Shown one piece after another: positions 12,301 to 24,850 of a DNA stretch of 64,000 nucleotides (position 1 is the first letter of the stretch; each line of letters starts with the position of its first letter). Source of the DNA: Trichoplusia ni (taxonomy: Eukaryota > Arthropoda > Insecta > Lepidoptera > Noctuidae); NCBI RefSeq assembly GCF_003590095.1, contig NC_039486.1:4400336-4464335 (forward strand), read 5' to 3'. The notes under the pieces are model-generated. The model saw only the letters and a list, made by a program, of their open reading frames with translations. It had not been told where the DNA came from and made no database searches. The translations under genes and the position numbers were made by a program.

Positions 12301-15300
12301 TGGATACCAATGGAGACAGAATCTATGGGGGAACGTTCACGGATTTAGATGAGTTCCCATGGATGGCCTTACTGGGTTACAGAACACGTGAGTATAGATT
12401 TTTGGACACCGTATAGCTTGTTTAGGTTTCGTATTATTTGACAACGATAAGGATCTTCTGATGAGGCTTTAAAATACTTAAATATCAGCCTGATAATTTA
12501 ATTGATAGTTGTTTGGACTAGAATAATATGCTTAGTATAATAACAAACACACACTGGCCCAATCGAAGCACTAATTTTCATTATCTTAAAAAACTTCATA
12601 ATTTTTGGTTTTTCCCTAATCTGACAGTCTATATCGATAGGATGATCTGCTACTTAAGTATCCAATTATTTAAAATATATAATTTAAAGATTCAAAGAGG
12701 AATGAAACGGTAAAGATATGTGCCTTGAAACTTAAATACTTAAAGGTTTCAAGCAACTACTGACAGTCAACCATCAAATATCATACAATAGATTGATTTT
12801 AAAAATTCTTGCCTTAATTCTTTTTAAAAGAACAAAGGACAGCACTAAAAGCAATTTCAGACAGCCTGTTCAGACAGACTTTTGAACCTTTGAGTGTAAT
12901 AGCGAATAAAAAAAAGACACAATTGAAAATAATACATGAATTCACTTTCTTGAGTAAGAGATCTAAATTTTGAATGTCCTTAGATATGTTTCAAGTGCGA
13001 GTACATTTAGTATAGACATGTCTCGATAATACCTTTTCCCAAAAGGCTCATTCAAGTAATTGATGTTGTCTACTCAATGACATTAAAAAGCGATACTGGG
13101 GACATAATGTCAATACATAAATTGAACAATAAAGTTATAAATGAAATTTTAAGTATTATTTAAATAGATTAGATATGAGTTTGAGACGATTAATAAATTG
13201 TGTGATTTGAGGAACCAGTGGGCATTCTCACGGATATGCCTTGCTATTCATCATGAATCGACCGCGGGCTGCCTTGATAGAATAGCTTATAGTTTAAGAA
13301 GGGATATTTGGATACACTATAAAAAAACGTTATTAACAAACGTGTATTTTTTTCTGTCGTTGTCTTCTCTTTCTTTATAGAATTCAAAGGAGAGAAGTCA
13401 AAATACTAAACTGAAAGCCCTTCAAGTCATTTAAATCAGTCTTTGGTCAAAGGTCTGAAGGTCAAATTTCATTAGACAGAATTCAGTTTCGAGGACTCTT
13501 CACCACTTTCTAAGTGCTTTTGCTGCGAGAGGAGAAAGGACACAAAAAATACGTTAAAAGAAGTTCATGTCAATGACTTTTGCCGATGATACTCGTAATG
13601 ATATCTATCGTACTTATTATTTTTTGTTGGCAGGCAAGGGAACTATAACGTACCAGTGCGGCGGGGTCCTTATAAACCGTCGTTACGTGCTGACCGCGGC
13701 TCATTGCGTCACTGGTGCCATCAACACTGAGGTTGGAACTTTGTAAGTAAACCTCCTTTTCCATTTTTAAATAAATTCAACACTTTACTCTCATGTATCC
13801 CTTTTGACCCTGTTTAACCAAAACATACGTGAATGTAGTGTATTGTACGTGAGTATTTATAGACTTATGTAAATAGTATAATTATTATCTAATAATAAAT
13901 TGACCTAAAAAATTGTGAGATTTTCTGTCCTGTCTATTCCAAAGATGCAATATGGCTTTAGGGGAAAAATCGTAAGGAAATTAAACTATACGGTAAAATT
14001 TGAATACAATCATTATACCTTAACCGCATCACAAAAAATCCCTATAATATTATGATTCGTATATAAATAAAGCAAAATATGTTGCTATAAGGAAAAATCA
14101 TCCTCCTTGTTAATATCTAATTTTGTTGTATTAACTACAGTTTGAAAACCACAAGAGGTAAAGTCACAAGGTGATATTTATGTTTGTACGTATAAATAGA
14201 TTTATCAAAGTACGGCGTATAGTAAAAAATCGTGTTAATTACTTGTTCAAACATATGGATGTGTATACAACCATGATTCATACAAACGAGAGATCTAAAA
14301 TAATTCGGTAACATCAAGAACATCGTTTTTTTCACTAAAAGTAATTCAGTTTTCATTTAAAGTTTAGACCAAAATTGCGTAACTGATTAGAAAATATGAC
14401 CTCCCTAGACCCTAAGGCATTGGAAATCGTAATAGTAATTTGGATTTTTTTGATTACCTATATTAGTCATGTCTGATTTACCAAAAAATGATTCACAGAT
14501 TATAATAATTTTTTTGTTTGAAAATTTGTGACTTTAGTTTTTATTTTTATTGATGTGGTACATTGTACTCTCATTTATTTTTGGCATATATCTAGTAACT
14601 TTTAAACAAAAACATCGTAATAAACGAGTTTGTAAAAAAAAGAAGTTTTATCCATTCTTAGGCCAAAATGGAATAATGGCCTCTTACTCCACTTCAACGG
14701 GGGCAGATGTGGTTAGAGTCAGTTTCTTACAGATTGAACTTGTACCATCGCGATACATCATCCGAGTTTTGTATACGTTGCAATTCTAATCGGAACCCCT
14801 GAACCCGTTTTAACCTGGCACACAGCTAGTCATTAGCTTTCTAAGCATATGACCAGAGTGGTCCAACTTTTGGCTGCTTAAATACTTAATCATATAATTT
14901 ATCTTCTTCTAGAGCAACAGTACGTCTTGGAGAATACGACACACAACAAGATGTCGACTGCGTGGACTCGCAGTGCGCCGACCCTCCCCAGGAGATTGCT
15001 GTAGCTGGGGCATACCCTCATCCAGGGTACGCTGATAAGAACAAGAACAGAGCTGACGATATTGGCATCGTCAGGCTTGCCAAGCGGGCCGCTTACACAT
15101 GTATGTATATTTTTATTATTTAGGTCTTGTAGAACAACCCTTCCAGCCAAGTGATATTATACAATAGTTAATATCAATAGATAATGGTGGAATTTTCACA
15201 TGTATGAAGTGGACAGGTCAAAGTAATATGATCATCGAAACACAAAGTAATTTCCTTAAACTTGAACGTTATTTTTTGACGTTAACGCTTGTAGAAATGT

Positions 15301-17923
15301 CAATTGGCGAAAAAACTGAAGATCTGAACAAGGATAGAAAAGAGAAGCCAAGTTCAAACGCATGAGACATTCCTTTTCAACAAATGACGCGACTTTGACT
15401 TGTCAATTCCATACGTTGGAGCGACTCAATCAGTGTTAGTGCTCGGATAATTTTAAATGCGAAATTACATGTGAGTGTGTGTATTTTAGTTACCTCTTCA
15501 CGAATAAATGTCGGGAATGATTTTTATGAAATATGGTATCGAAGTAGACTGACACCTTGGATTAAAATATAGCCTTTATCCAACTTTGTAAAACGCGAGC
15601 GAAATTTCTTGCTAGAATATGACTTTTAGGCCTTGTTGGTCTAGTAATGGCACCTCGTTATCTAGCCAGATGCCTCCGGTTCGAATTCCGGTTTGTGCAA
15701 ATAGTTACTGGCTGTTTCTGTCCCGAAATACAAAGTTAAGCTGAAGGTTATCAGAACCAATTATTTTTTAAGGTAATTGGATGATATTTATATCTATTTT
15801 AAATTTCTTCCGTTTATTTTTCTTCAACATTCCTTCAATTTGTTTTATTAAAGGAAATTGGTCTTTAGAATATTTTTTTATTTCAGTCAGTTCAGTTTTT
15901 ATATTTCTTGTTTAAATGGTTTTTTTCTTTACAGACTACGTCCAGCCCATATGTTTAGTGGACAGTAGCGAGCGGCTCGCCGCCGGGCACGACGTTTTCG
16001 TTGCCGGTTGGGGAAAAACCCTAAACGGTACGTACACAACACAATTACTATTGATTTTGTATGTCCCTGTTCTGACTAACATTCTGCGAATGAACTTCAT
16101 AATCAATTGAGAACTGTCGGTTTTTACGTATTACATAGCAAGGTCGATAAATGTCAGACGTATTGTAAATGTTTGATTGGTTAAGTGAGAACAAAGATGA
16201 ATTTCTCGTAACTACTGTCTGCTTTTGTTTTTAGTTATGATGAAACCGGGATTTTTTAGACTTATTTCGTGATAAGCAGTCCATTTAGAAGATCCGTTAA
16301 CCCGTCTTTGCTTACTTGTGTGTGGACGACTTCAGGTTTATTGTAATAGTTTAGTTTTCCTCATAATCATTTTCCGCAACGATACAATGACCCGAATAGT
16401 GGTAACGTCTTTTTTTAATACATTTCGTAAATTACTCACAAATGGCTTGGTTTAAAATCTAATACATTAAATATTGAATCTAGTACAATCCAAGCGTTAA
16501 CCACGCGTCCCCCACGACACTTTGTCAAGTTTTACAAAATAATCTTTTTTACAAAAAATATGTTTGAAATGTTTCATTTAGAAGCATTTTCATTATTTCT
16601 TGCGAATCTAATGATAAAAGTATATTATATATAGAAGTCTATAAATAACATCAATAAACTATTTTTTATATTATTTATTTATAAAGGTTCACTGGTATTT
16701 ACGATTACTGATACATTATGTTTAAATTAAAATTATGGCTTTGAATTTCTATATTATAAATAAATAATAAGGCAAAAAGATAATGTAAGGTATTTAAGGT
16801 AAACAGTTGCTATATTATTATGTACCAATTTAACTCTGAATAGGACAATGGAGGCTTTATTTCTATAAATAGTTGGAAACATAAAATAAATAATTTATTA
16901 ATGGTATCTGATTATGGCAGATGACATTAAATGAGCCAGTGAGGTCTAATCTAGTATTCAGTACACGGATAACGAACACTTATGATAATAAATGTTTTGA
17001 TAAGTACCAGAAAAGGAATTATTCTATTAGCTATGTTTTGTTTGAGATATACCTATTATATATTGACTGGCCTTTGGAGTGGTGGTTGTTGGACCTGACT
17101 GATATGCCGGAGGTCGTGGGTTCGATTCCCACGGCGGGAAAATGTGTATGTGATGTGCGTGTTCGTTTGTTTTGTGTCTGGTGTAATTTATCTATATTAT
17201 GTATGTATTTAGAAACAGTAGTTTTATCAATTGTATATCCCGAAATAAGTGGTGGATCATGGATCACCCAAATATTTGTTCTACCTGGGGATCGACCCCG
17301 CGATACGACACGCATTGTGGGTTTTTTGAGTGACTTTTACTACTTGGCTATGTTCCGACAATATCAGCAGTAACTTTTTAATTTACTTTTTTTATCATGT
17401 TTTTGGTCAATTTAAGATTCAATTTCATCTTTAACTGAAATGCTACAATAATTAATGACTTTTCGGCGTAAATAACAATGTAGCAAAACTCTTAATTAAT
17501 TCACCTCCATCACAGAAAACTCAATCAATTCTCTTCGACTTTCATGCAACATACCATGTCTCATAACATGAGTTATTGAAGATATATAAAACCTCTTTTT
17601 TGTCTTCAGGACGTAACAGCCCCATAAAACTGAAGCTTGGTCTCCCGATCTTCAACAAAAACGAATGCATCGCGAAATACAGAACATTAGGAGCTGCTTT
17701 AGTAGAGAACCAGATATGTGCTGGTGGGGTCTTCGCCGAAGACGCGTGCAGAGGAGACTCTGGTGGTCCTCTCATGAAGAGAAAGCCTGAAGGCATTTGG
17801 GAGACAGTCGGCATTGTATCCTTTGGCTACGGCTGCGGTAGAGACGGCTGGCCTGGCGTCTACACCTCAGTAGCCAAATACCTAGATTGGATTAAAAATA
17901 CTCTTGAAACAACGAACGTGTGA
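6368..17923 (+). CDS. Clip-domain serine protease (CLIPB, PAP/easter-like), 7 exons, 380 aa
   Basis: Coding exons are 6368-6419, 10683-10888, 12207-12387, 13634-13742, 14913-15100, 15935-16027 and 17610-17923. All have GT donors and AG acceptors, and they join in phase to 1143 nt. Residues 1-17 form a signal peptide (MCKSLVFFVSTLFWSYA) and Q18 begins the mature protein. The clip domain has its six cysteines at C20, C30, C36, C61, C71 and C72. A Pro/Gln/Gly-rich linker (about 74-115) leads to C116, the usual inter-chain cysteine, and the activation site DR124|I125YGG. The protease domain has H170 (TAAHC), D232 (DDIGIVRL) and S327 (GDSGGP). D321, six residues before the serine, predicts trypsin-like cleavage after Arg/Lys. 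The C199-C204 loop is a feature of the PAP/easter group. Such zymogens circulate in hemolymph and, once cleaved, activate prophenoloxidase or pro-Spaetzle; which one applies here cannot be told from sequence alone. Length is normal for the family and no residue needed for activity is missing. Exon 1 is the least certain part, but it fits in phase and supplies the signal peptide. Confidence 0.93.
8061..8160 (+). repeat. Decayed retroelement 3'-end fragment
   Basis: Contains the stretch ACTGGACCGATTTCGAAG followed by AATTTGGTATGGATGTAG and CACCTTGGATTAACGCATA. Related wording recurs at 15515-15605 and 63071-63290. This is the conserved tail region of common lepidopteran RTE-like/SINE repeats, from memory. 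Confidence 0.55.
9041..9087. repeat. Copy of recurrent palindromic motif
   Basis: AAAGAGAGATGCCGATATAC followed by AGCATGCTGAACTCTGTCTC. It is a diverged member of the palindromic set listed at 1050-1092. Confidence 0.5.
10496..10634 (+). repeat. Dispersed repeat, copy 1, next to the clip exon acceptor
   Basis: Matches 19248-19385 in the same orientation, including CACGAAGGGCAAAGGAAG and AGTCAGTAGGAGTCTGACAC followed by TCCCTTC. It ends about 48 bases before the exon 2 acceptor at 10681-10682, so it lies beside the region expected to hold the branch point. Family name unknown to me. Confidence 0.75.
11780..12015 (-). repeat. Dispersed LINE/SINE-like repeat, copy 2 (decayed)
   Basis: Lies in intron 2, opposite in orientation to 4026-4325. 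Shared segments are GACCGCCTATCTGATCTCGT, CAACCCAGTTA, AACAGCCGGGACCCAC and CACCCATCTACAG. It ends about 190 bases before exon 3. Confidence 0.65.
15515..15605 (+). repeat. Decayed retroelement 3'-end fragment in intron 5
   Basis: Contains GAAATATGGTATCGAAGTAG, CACCTTGGATTAAAATATAG and TTTATCC, corresponding to the region seen at 8061-8160. Short and heavily mutated. Confidence 0.45.
15629..15710 (+). repeat. tRNA-derived SINE head
   Basis: A tRNA-like promoter with a box A-like TGGTCTAGTAATGG and a box B GGTTCGAATTCC at normal spacing. The acceptor stem is not properly paired and a non-tRNA tail follows (TACTGGCTGTTTCTG), so this is a SINE and not a functional tRNA gene. It lies in intron 5 about 230 bases before exon 6. 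Confidence 0.65.
17068..17345 (+). repeat. tRNA-derived SINE in intron 6
   Basis: The head has GTGGGTTCGATTCCCAC (box B with its own stem) and a tRNA-like left part. The body continues through TATCCCGAAATAAGTGG and GGGGATCGACCCCGCG. It ends about 265 bases before exon 7. Long open frames on both strands here are by-products of the repeat. Confidence 0.6.
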
Positions 17924-17962
17924 TACCTAGTCGTAAGTGTGAATTCTTTACAATCTCACTCT

Positions 17963-17968
17963 AATAAA
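17963..17968 (+). terminator. Poly(A) signal of the clip protease gene
   Basis: AATAAA 40 bases after the stop codon at 17921-17923, at a distance normal for a short 3' UTR. Confidence 0.7.
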
Positions 17969-19247
17969 GAATTTCCGTCAACTGATATACCTTTAGTAAA
18001 ATGTGATCTATTTTGTTTATAATTTAGTGAAATACATTAAAGATAAGGTTTGTCTTGTTTTCTTTTCATTGGTTTGTTCCCAAAATTTTATGTACAAGAG
18101 TTGTTTCTTCTTAAAAAGTCAATGAAAATTAAATTTGTCTTTCCAGAAATCCTAAAAAAATACTATCCTTCCTATCCTTTTTGCGTACCTAATCTTTCCC
18201 ATTTTTCCTCTATTGTTATACATCGGGGCTGGTTTAAGAGGGACTCGGACCAAACAGATCGTCAGTGCCAACGCCAAAATGTATGCAGCATGTGCACTGA
18301 GCTATCAACGCGACTCAAAATATTACCTATGCACACCTTGAATCATCAGCATTGACCGTCAGCATACGGTTAACGTAACCGTGAACTTTAAAGCCACTCA
18401 CATAATTGTTAAGTGTAAATCAAATATTGAGAACAAGGATTACGATGTTTTTTGGTATATCACTTTCAGTCTAAGTTTAATATTTTTTCTATTCAGTATA
18501 GATAAGTAGGTACACATTTCATATTAAAAAATATTCATTAAACTTCTATTCTGTTGTATTGTTTTGACAGTTAACGTAAGTGCTGGAATCAATTAAAACT
18601 TTTCTTTCACTAAAAGTTGAATAAAAAATATAAAAGCGATTCAGATCCAGACGTGGAAAATAGTTTTTTTTGAAGCGAGCAATTTGTGATGCATTTCTAG
18701 TGTTTCTGTCAACCTTGTCAATTAAGGCGCAGGTACCTGCCCTTAGAAGGGCCTCCGTAGTTCAATGATTCCAGTTCAAATGTGTGATCGATAGTTCAAA
18801 GGGATTCTAAGAATCTGAATTATTTGAACTCTTGCTTATATTTATTTAATTTAAGTTAGTTGTCTATTTTATTTATTCCTCGCAACATTTCGGTGGTTAT
18901 TAAAAGCTATATTGAATTCTGAGAAGAAATGCTGACAAAGATTTTATATTGACGCGAAGATATAACTTGTTTGTTTGTTAATTTTATGGATGATTGATGA
19001 AGATGAACGGGTTGTCTGCATGTTTTTTAAGTATCTTACAAATAATTGTATTAATTTTAGTGAAAATATTTAAATCAGTAATGTTTCTCTATTGACATAA
19101 CTCCTTAGTACACGGAGCGAGCCTTGGCTGTTCAAAGTTGAGTTCTCCTGTATAAATTCGGAGTACTTTTATGGTTGTATGGCGATTCGTTGGTTTTTAA
19201 TGAAAGCTTTCGTTACTATGTGTATGACATCTTTAGCGAAATTGTCC

Positions 19248-19385
19248 GAAAGGGTTACCGTGGCCCCGGTACACGAAGGGCAAAGGAAGGAACATTATTG
19301 GGTTTTAGTCAGTAGGAGTCTGACACTCCCTTCTATCAACCCAAAGTGGATGGAGACATTTGATTATTTCCCATCGGAAAAAAAT
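19248..19385 (+). repeat. Dispersed repeat, copy 2
   Basis: Second copy of the repeat at 10496-10634. The shared segment AGTCAGTAGGAGTCTGACAC is unchanged, while flanking parts have drifted. The open frames on both strands here result from the repeat. Confidence 0.75.
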
Positions 19386-19961
19386 CGCAGCTCCCTCTAC
19401 CTTCTGTACGTCTTTCTCGAGGCTTTTAATCATCGACAGATATTTTTTTAACGGCATTCCTACGGCAGAATACTGACTAATATTTTTCCTATTACAGAGC
19501 ATAGATAGGCGTTTCACTAAAATACTGGCTCTTCATACACGAGAAACAGAAAAAAAGACTACAAAAGAAATAAAAACCAGATTATGAACATTGAACGTGC
19601 GAAAATAAAATAATGAGATATCGCAAGTTCAATGGTGTTCATTCATGGTTGCATGCAATACAACAGTAACTATTGAATACTTTTTATGACTGGTCTTTCC
19701 ATGCCACAGAATCATTATTAAGTTTGCGTTGAAATTAATACTTTAAATGTATGTAGATTGAGCTGATTATCTCTTGACTTAGGTGCTCCATTCTGAATTA
19801 AAACCGATTTCTTTGATAACTTCTATGGAAATTGTTATAGTCCTACCGTCACCGTTACGTTATCAAGTGGCACATGTTAATGTTTTTTTATTTAGAAGCG
19901 TTTTTTTTTGTTTTAACGCTTAGAGATGTCTAAGTGTTGCTTTTAAGGTTCAACTAAAATT

Positions 19962-19999
19962 ATAATATACGAGTAAGTCTCAACTTATTCGTATATTAT
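19962..19999. repeat. Perfect-loop hairpin, 17-bp arms
   Basis: ATAATATACGAGTAAGT, a CTCA loop, then ACTTATTCGTATATTAT. Sixteen of 17 positions pair canonically. It may be a relic of a small palindromic element. Confidence 0.55.
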
Positions 20000-21514
20000 A
20001 TAATAATCGTAAGTTGGTCACTGCAATCGGAACATGGACTACACAGATGGATTGTAATTTCAAAAATACAGCAGAAATGGCCTTTAAGTCTCTACTGTCA
20101 TACATTGTAATTGTTGCAATTGTTAAAACCTCTTAAATATGAAGAGGTTGTTTGGAAAATAGGTTGTAATAGAAAGTCAATCAATAAACTGAACTTGACG
20201 TTTTGGAAGTAACTGAATGAAAATTACAAAATTCAGCTGATACGATAAGTGCCGATCAGTTTGAGGAAATTCAGAAGAAATAAAATACACACCACAAATA
20301 CAAGTAAAAAATCGATGATATCGTCAACAAAAATTAGCATATTACCCTTACTGGGTACCAGGAGCGCATAACTTTGAAAAGGGTAAATGATTTAATTATG
20401 CGCGCCGAAGTGTTAGCGCGCCACTTAATTTGATAGCAGTGACACCTATATGCAAATGATACGTGACGACTAATTGAATATCTTTGTTCGAAAGTGTTTG
20501 GGGACCATGAGTCTATGACTTTTGGACCCCTTCCCGCTGGTTAAAACATTTAAATGTAATCTAATCAAACTTACTTTATGCCAGTAGGTTGGTGAGCAAA
20601 TTGTTTAGGATGGATGTCATCTGACATTATGACTCCTAAAATGAGTTCGGAATAAGAAGACCACATACCTTCTTTAGAAAAGTTTTTATATAGAAAAGTG
20701 AACAACGTTGGGTAATCAGACTCATATAAGAACTGGAATGGAACAGAGAAAACAAATTCCAAGAAGAAAAAGAGTCTACCATTAAACTTTTGTCTATTCA
20801 AATGTTGCTTACTTAATTTGAATTCCATAAAGACAACATCCGTACAAATGCCTTGCTATTTCGACACATGAGATACTTATTTTAAACTACCAGCAAAATA
20901 TAGCACAAGAACATTTTGCAATATAAGTCGTCATTTCTGAGAAAAAATAATTGAAAATGAAATATTGAAAGGCTTACTCCAGAGTCAGCATCTCAAAAAT
21001 TAATAAATCAATTTAATGTAATTTAGCTTGGATGTTTCTAAGAAGACTCACTCCAGAGTTTAACTACAAGTTAAACTGAAGTTATCAGATATTATGAAAT
21101 TAAATTCTATACGTAGAATATTCATCACTTTTGTTTACATGAAATTTATTTTGAGCTTGCTTATTCGAAATTTCCTATTTGACTACCCTAGAAAGATTTT
21201 GAAAAACAGCTGAGGTGTCGCTCTATTCTAAATTGCGGAAAATAGAGGCCTTGGTATTCTAAAAACGCCAAAGGCCACCTTCAGCGTCACTACTGTACGT
21301 TGCGTCACACCATACGATACATTGCCTTGCTACCAAAGCTGCTAAAATGGCACGTTCGCTTTTAAAAACCTACGATTCGTAGAGACCGAACAATACATTT
21401 CTATTAGTTATTTGACTGAAAATATAAGTAGTCCGTCAGACGTACTGGTACCTATTCCAAAAATATTCAGGAACATTAATTATTTTAACACATAAAAAAA
21501 TAAGAAAATTAAAA

Positions 21515-21606
21515 GCAGTCGTAGCGGCTTGTAACATCACTTGCTAGTGAAGGCGTACTGGTAAGTGACGTCACACGAGATTTTATTTCACTGCCCCTTT
21601 CATTTT
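21515..21606 (-). repeat. Dispersed repeat with TGACGTCA core, copy B
   Basis: Inverted copy of 4789-4885 (see there). This copy keeps a perfect TGACGTCA at its centre, so elements of this family can carry CRE-like sites. Confidence 0.6.
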
Positions 21607-22969
21607 TGTTAACGAAATTAAAGAAAAACTACGTTTTCGAAATCTTTCTGACGGATTAACATACTTAACTATATTTTTTTCAAAAATCCTGTTTTTTTGA
21701 TCAAGTATCCTATTAACAGTAATGCATCGGGACGCGACGTACGCCAAGACACTGTATGCAACCTACTTCGTTTATAGGAGTCAGTACAACAGTGAACATT
21801 TTTATGCTCAGCTAAATGCATGCAATATGAATATCTACAAAACATTCGGTTTTCACCGAGATATCTTGACTGCCCGCTGGGATCGTTTCGAGCGTATATG
21901 AATCATTTCTTCCTGCTACATGTGAAGATACGTGCAAATAACGCCAGACGTTCATATATTTTGTGCAGTATTTTGTAAGATGGAAATTTTGTTTGTCTGA
22001 ATATTGCTTAATGTTTTCAGTTGAATACTGCGTTATTGCTTATAATATAAAAGATTAAGCATATCTTGCATAAAATAGATTGAGAATTATCTAATTTTAT
22101 TTTTTAGCATTAAATGTAAGTTGTATGACGATTCGAAGAGAAGGTATCATATTTTGCACATAGAATGTAACAATTGATAATGCTTGAGAATAATTTGATT
22201 TGTCTAAATGAGCTAGAATATTTTAATTTCGATAGGAGGTGAATAAGGTTATTCTGCTTTTGCTCCAGAAGACATAAAAAAAACACACTTCGAATCAATA
22301 TTACAAAAAAAAAACTAATAACAATGATAACAAAAAAAAATCCACAAAGTTTTATGAAAATACGCAGTAAATCAAAACTGTGAATACATTCATTCATTTC
22401 CCCGTTAGATAACAAACACTCTAGGGGGAAACTCCAATCGGAATATAAAAATTACGACAGTTTAAAAGTAGGCATCATTTACATAAAACTACTATATTGG
22501 AAATGATATACAATGTGTAGGACGCCCCATTTGTTGTTCGTCTCATGAAATATTGATGCTATGGATTTTGTAGGCACAGTTTAATATTATAACATTGTTT
22601 TACCGACATATTTTTGTTGAACATTGTTGTTTTAGACTGCAGGGATAGCCCCGATAGCCCCCGGAGGGGATGATTGCGTTATGTAAGTATATAGATAGTT
22701 ATAGTTCGCAGTTTCAGGTGAATAGTAGATACCTATAAACGTATATCAAACGCTATTTTTTAAATGTCAGTTTCATAATTTTCCATTATTCAGTACGACG
22801 TTTTACTATCATCACATCACTTCCATCAGTATGTTTTGAAAACGGGCCAGATTAAGACAAGAAAAATAAATATTGATTCAACTTTGATTGTAAACAATTT
22901 AAACAGATATTTTGCATCCGTCCACGAAGCTAAAATGACTGTTAGGTGCAGTCTTTTGGAGTTAAAGGG

Positions 22970-23131
22970 TCCTGCCGTCCTTGGCAACTGTTAATAGATT
23001 ATTCAGTAAATAGCGTGAAAATATTTCAATATTTTGTTTACACCGCATGCAATCTTTCTACAATTGATTGAATATCATTGCCATCAAATATGCAGCAAAC
23101 AACAGCGATTGCTATCCAGCTTAATATAAAA
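22970..23131 (+). promoter_or_regulatory. Proximal promoter of tandem gene 1, conserved with gene 2
   Basis: TATAAAA lies at 23125-23131. The preceding 110-150 bp are conserved with 25545-25688: CCGTCCTTGRCAA, TTTACACCRCATGCAATC, ACAATTGAT and GAATATCATTGCCATCAA recur in the same order. Such conservation between duplicates, outside exons, suggests retained promoter function. Confidence 0.6.
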
Positions 23132-23188
23132 CTAGAACTAATGTTACGACCCTTGTTTATTTTAACTGTGTCGCTTTTACTTTTGACC

Positions 23189-24772
23189 ATGAGTTATGGG
23201 ATTTTGGCAGCTTTATTATTTCTCGTCTGTTTTACCATTTTGGAAACATTTGGCGAAGTAAGTAGTCCTTTAACAATTGCAAAATAATTATAACTGTTTT
23301 GATAATTTTACTCTTAATAATTATAGGTTTTGAAAGCACTGTGGTGAGACCACTAGACCACTAAGTCGATGGTTTCAAATTCAAAGCCAAAGCGAGTGTC
23401 TACTTATCAAACGCTGTGCGCGTTTAAGAAAAAAATCACAGTATCTTCTATCACGTGTACAGCACACGTACAAGCTTATACTGTAGAGTATAAGTTGTCT
23501 ATATACTGGCCGCGGCTCGACATAGCCTGGTGAAACGTGAATTGGTGGAGATGTTATTTAGTTAAAATTATATTCTTTTCTTTGCCAGATATATTACGTA
23601 CCAAAAATAACTGATAACATGCTCAGTTGCAAAGGCTTTAAAAACGAATTAATCGACTGTGATGAGCTGGTACTCGGTGCAGCCAAAACTGAAGACGGTT
23701 ACGATGCCGCCACGCTGAGCGGTAAAGTTAAAATGCTTCAAGAGATTTCTCCTGACTATGACGTAAGTATGATCATCCAGTCAAGGTACTGGATGAGCAT
23801 AGGACTTTAGATATTGGAAAGCCTTTTACTAGCGCTTGGAGAATTGTAACATGGACGTGTAACGTCCTGTAACCCTACCAACGCCGCTAAAGTAGTATTG
23901 TCTGTAGATAGCTACGCTATGAAAAAGTTAAACGAATGCTTATTGAATCGACGGAGACTAAAATTTGTCAAAAAAAATCTTCAATTCAGATGTTTTGGAT
24001 ATTCAGATATTTAGTTTTTTTTTCATTTGTGACTAATGTAATATTGCAATATTGTCGCAGGCTATTGTTGTTTTGTAATTAATAATAAAATTTCATATTT
24101 CGTGTGCAGATTGATGTAGACATTTGGAAACAACTGGACCTAGCTAACGCTGACGAGTACATGTATAACACTAGAATAAACTTTTGTGACACCTTGGAGA
24201 ACACTGACGCCCCTTGGTATCCCGTCCTTAAGAAACTGAACATCAGTGGATGTCCAGTACCCGTTGTAAGTATTGGTGTATTTCATTTCATCTTTCACTT
24301 TTTTGGGAAAATATACCTAATTAGCTACATTTTCTGATGCGGTGCTTGAAATAATAAATCTTTATTTAAAGTTACCAGACTCTAGGTCAGTATGTACTGT
24401 AGTGTTACTAGTGCACAATGTATACAAATATAATAATAATATACTGAACCATTACTTCATAATACCCGTAGAAATTCTGGAGCAACGATTCAATACATGG
24501 CTATTCAACCTATCTGCCATCATACTGGGTCTTTTATTCACTATATTAATACGAACGTTTCCCAAAACAAGGTGATGAAATTTCTGTTTTTGTTTCAGAG
24601 TGAGTTTATAGTCGAAGGTCTGACGATATCTTTGGATTCCGTTAAAGATGTCTTGTGCCACGAATTTTGTGGTAATTACAGAGCAGAGATATCGTTCATG
24701 CATCTTACAGACAAGCTGTCTTGTCATGTCATGGAGCTCAGTATTGAAGAGTGTGATGATGAATATGACTAA
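23189..24772 (+). CDS. Secreted cysteine-rich protein, tandem copy 1 (190 aa, 4 exons)
   Basis: Exons are 23189-23257, 23589-23762, 24110-24265 and 24599-24772, with GT-AG introns all in phase 0. I start at the ATG at 23189, the first one after the TATA box (23125); in-frame ATGs at 23078, 23090 and 23141 lie upstream of, or too close to, that box to be in the mRNA. Residues 1-23 form a signal peptide. The mature part begins IYYVPKITDN, has eight cysteines, one N-glycosylation motif (NIS) before SGCP, and an acidic C-terminus EECDDEYD. I do not recognise the protein firmly. The spacing of INFC, the CP pair, G-N-Y-R and the late SC is reminiscent of insect DUF1091/MD-2-like secreted proteins, but this is a weak analogy. 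It is paralogous to the next gene, 1 kb downstream on the same strand. Confidence 0.82.
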
Positions 24773-24844
24773 GAAGATTTTGAGATCAATTATAAATGTT
24801 TATTTTGCTGATCTTGTTTTCTTTCTATTTCTACTGATCCCTTG

Positions 24845-24850
24845 ATTAAA
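24845..24850 (+). terminator. Poly(A) signal of tandem gene 1
   Basis: ATTAAA 73 bases after the stop codon; a canonical AATAAA-like site also occurs at about 24958. Confidence 0.45.

Larger units (their letters stand above)
17969..22969. other. Intergenic between protease gene and tandem pair, no gene
   Basis: Five kilobases without convincing exons. Identified contents are the dispersed repeat at 19248-19385, a short hairpin at 19962-19999 and the repeat copy at 21515-21606. The reading frames of 70-100 codons are low-complexity or overlap repeats. Confidence 0.6.

Noticed and set aside
15629..15700. Possible tRNA gene
   Set aside because: Box A and box B are present, but the stems do not pair as in a tRNA and a SINE tail follows.
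17031..17373. Overlapping long open frames on both strands (150 and 94 codons)
   Set aside because: They lie across a tRNA-derived SINE inside intron 6 of the protease gene and have no protein features.
17542..17814. 90-codon minus-strand ORF over the last protease exon
   Set aside because: Antisense shadow of the exon carrying the catalytic serine.
24452..24727. 91-codon minus-strand ORF overlapping tandem gene 1
   Set aside because: It is antisense to exon 4, whose phase, splice sites and paralog conservation establish the + strand frame.
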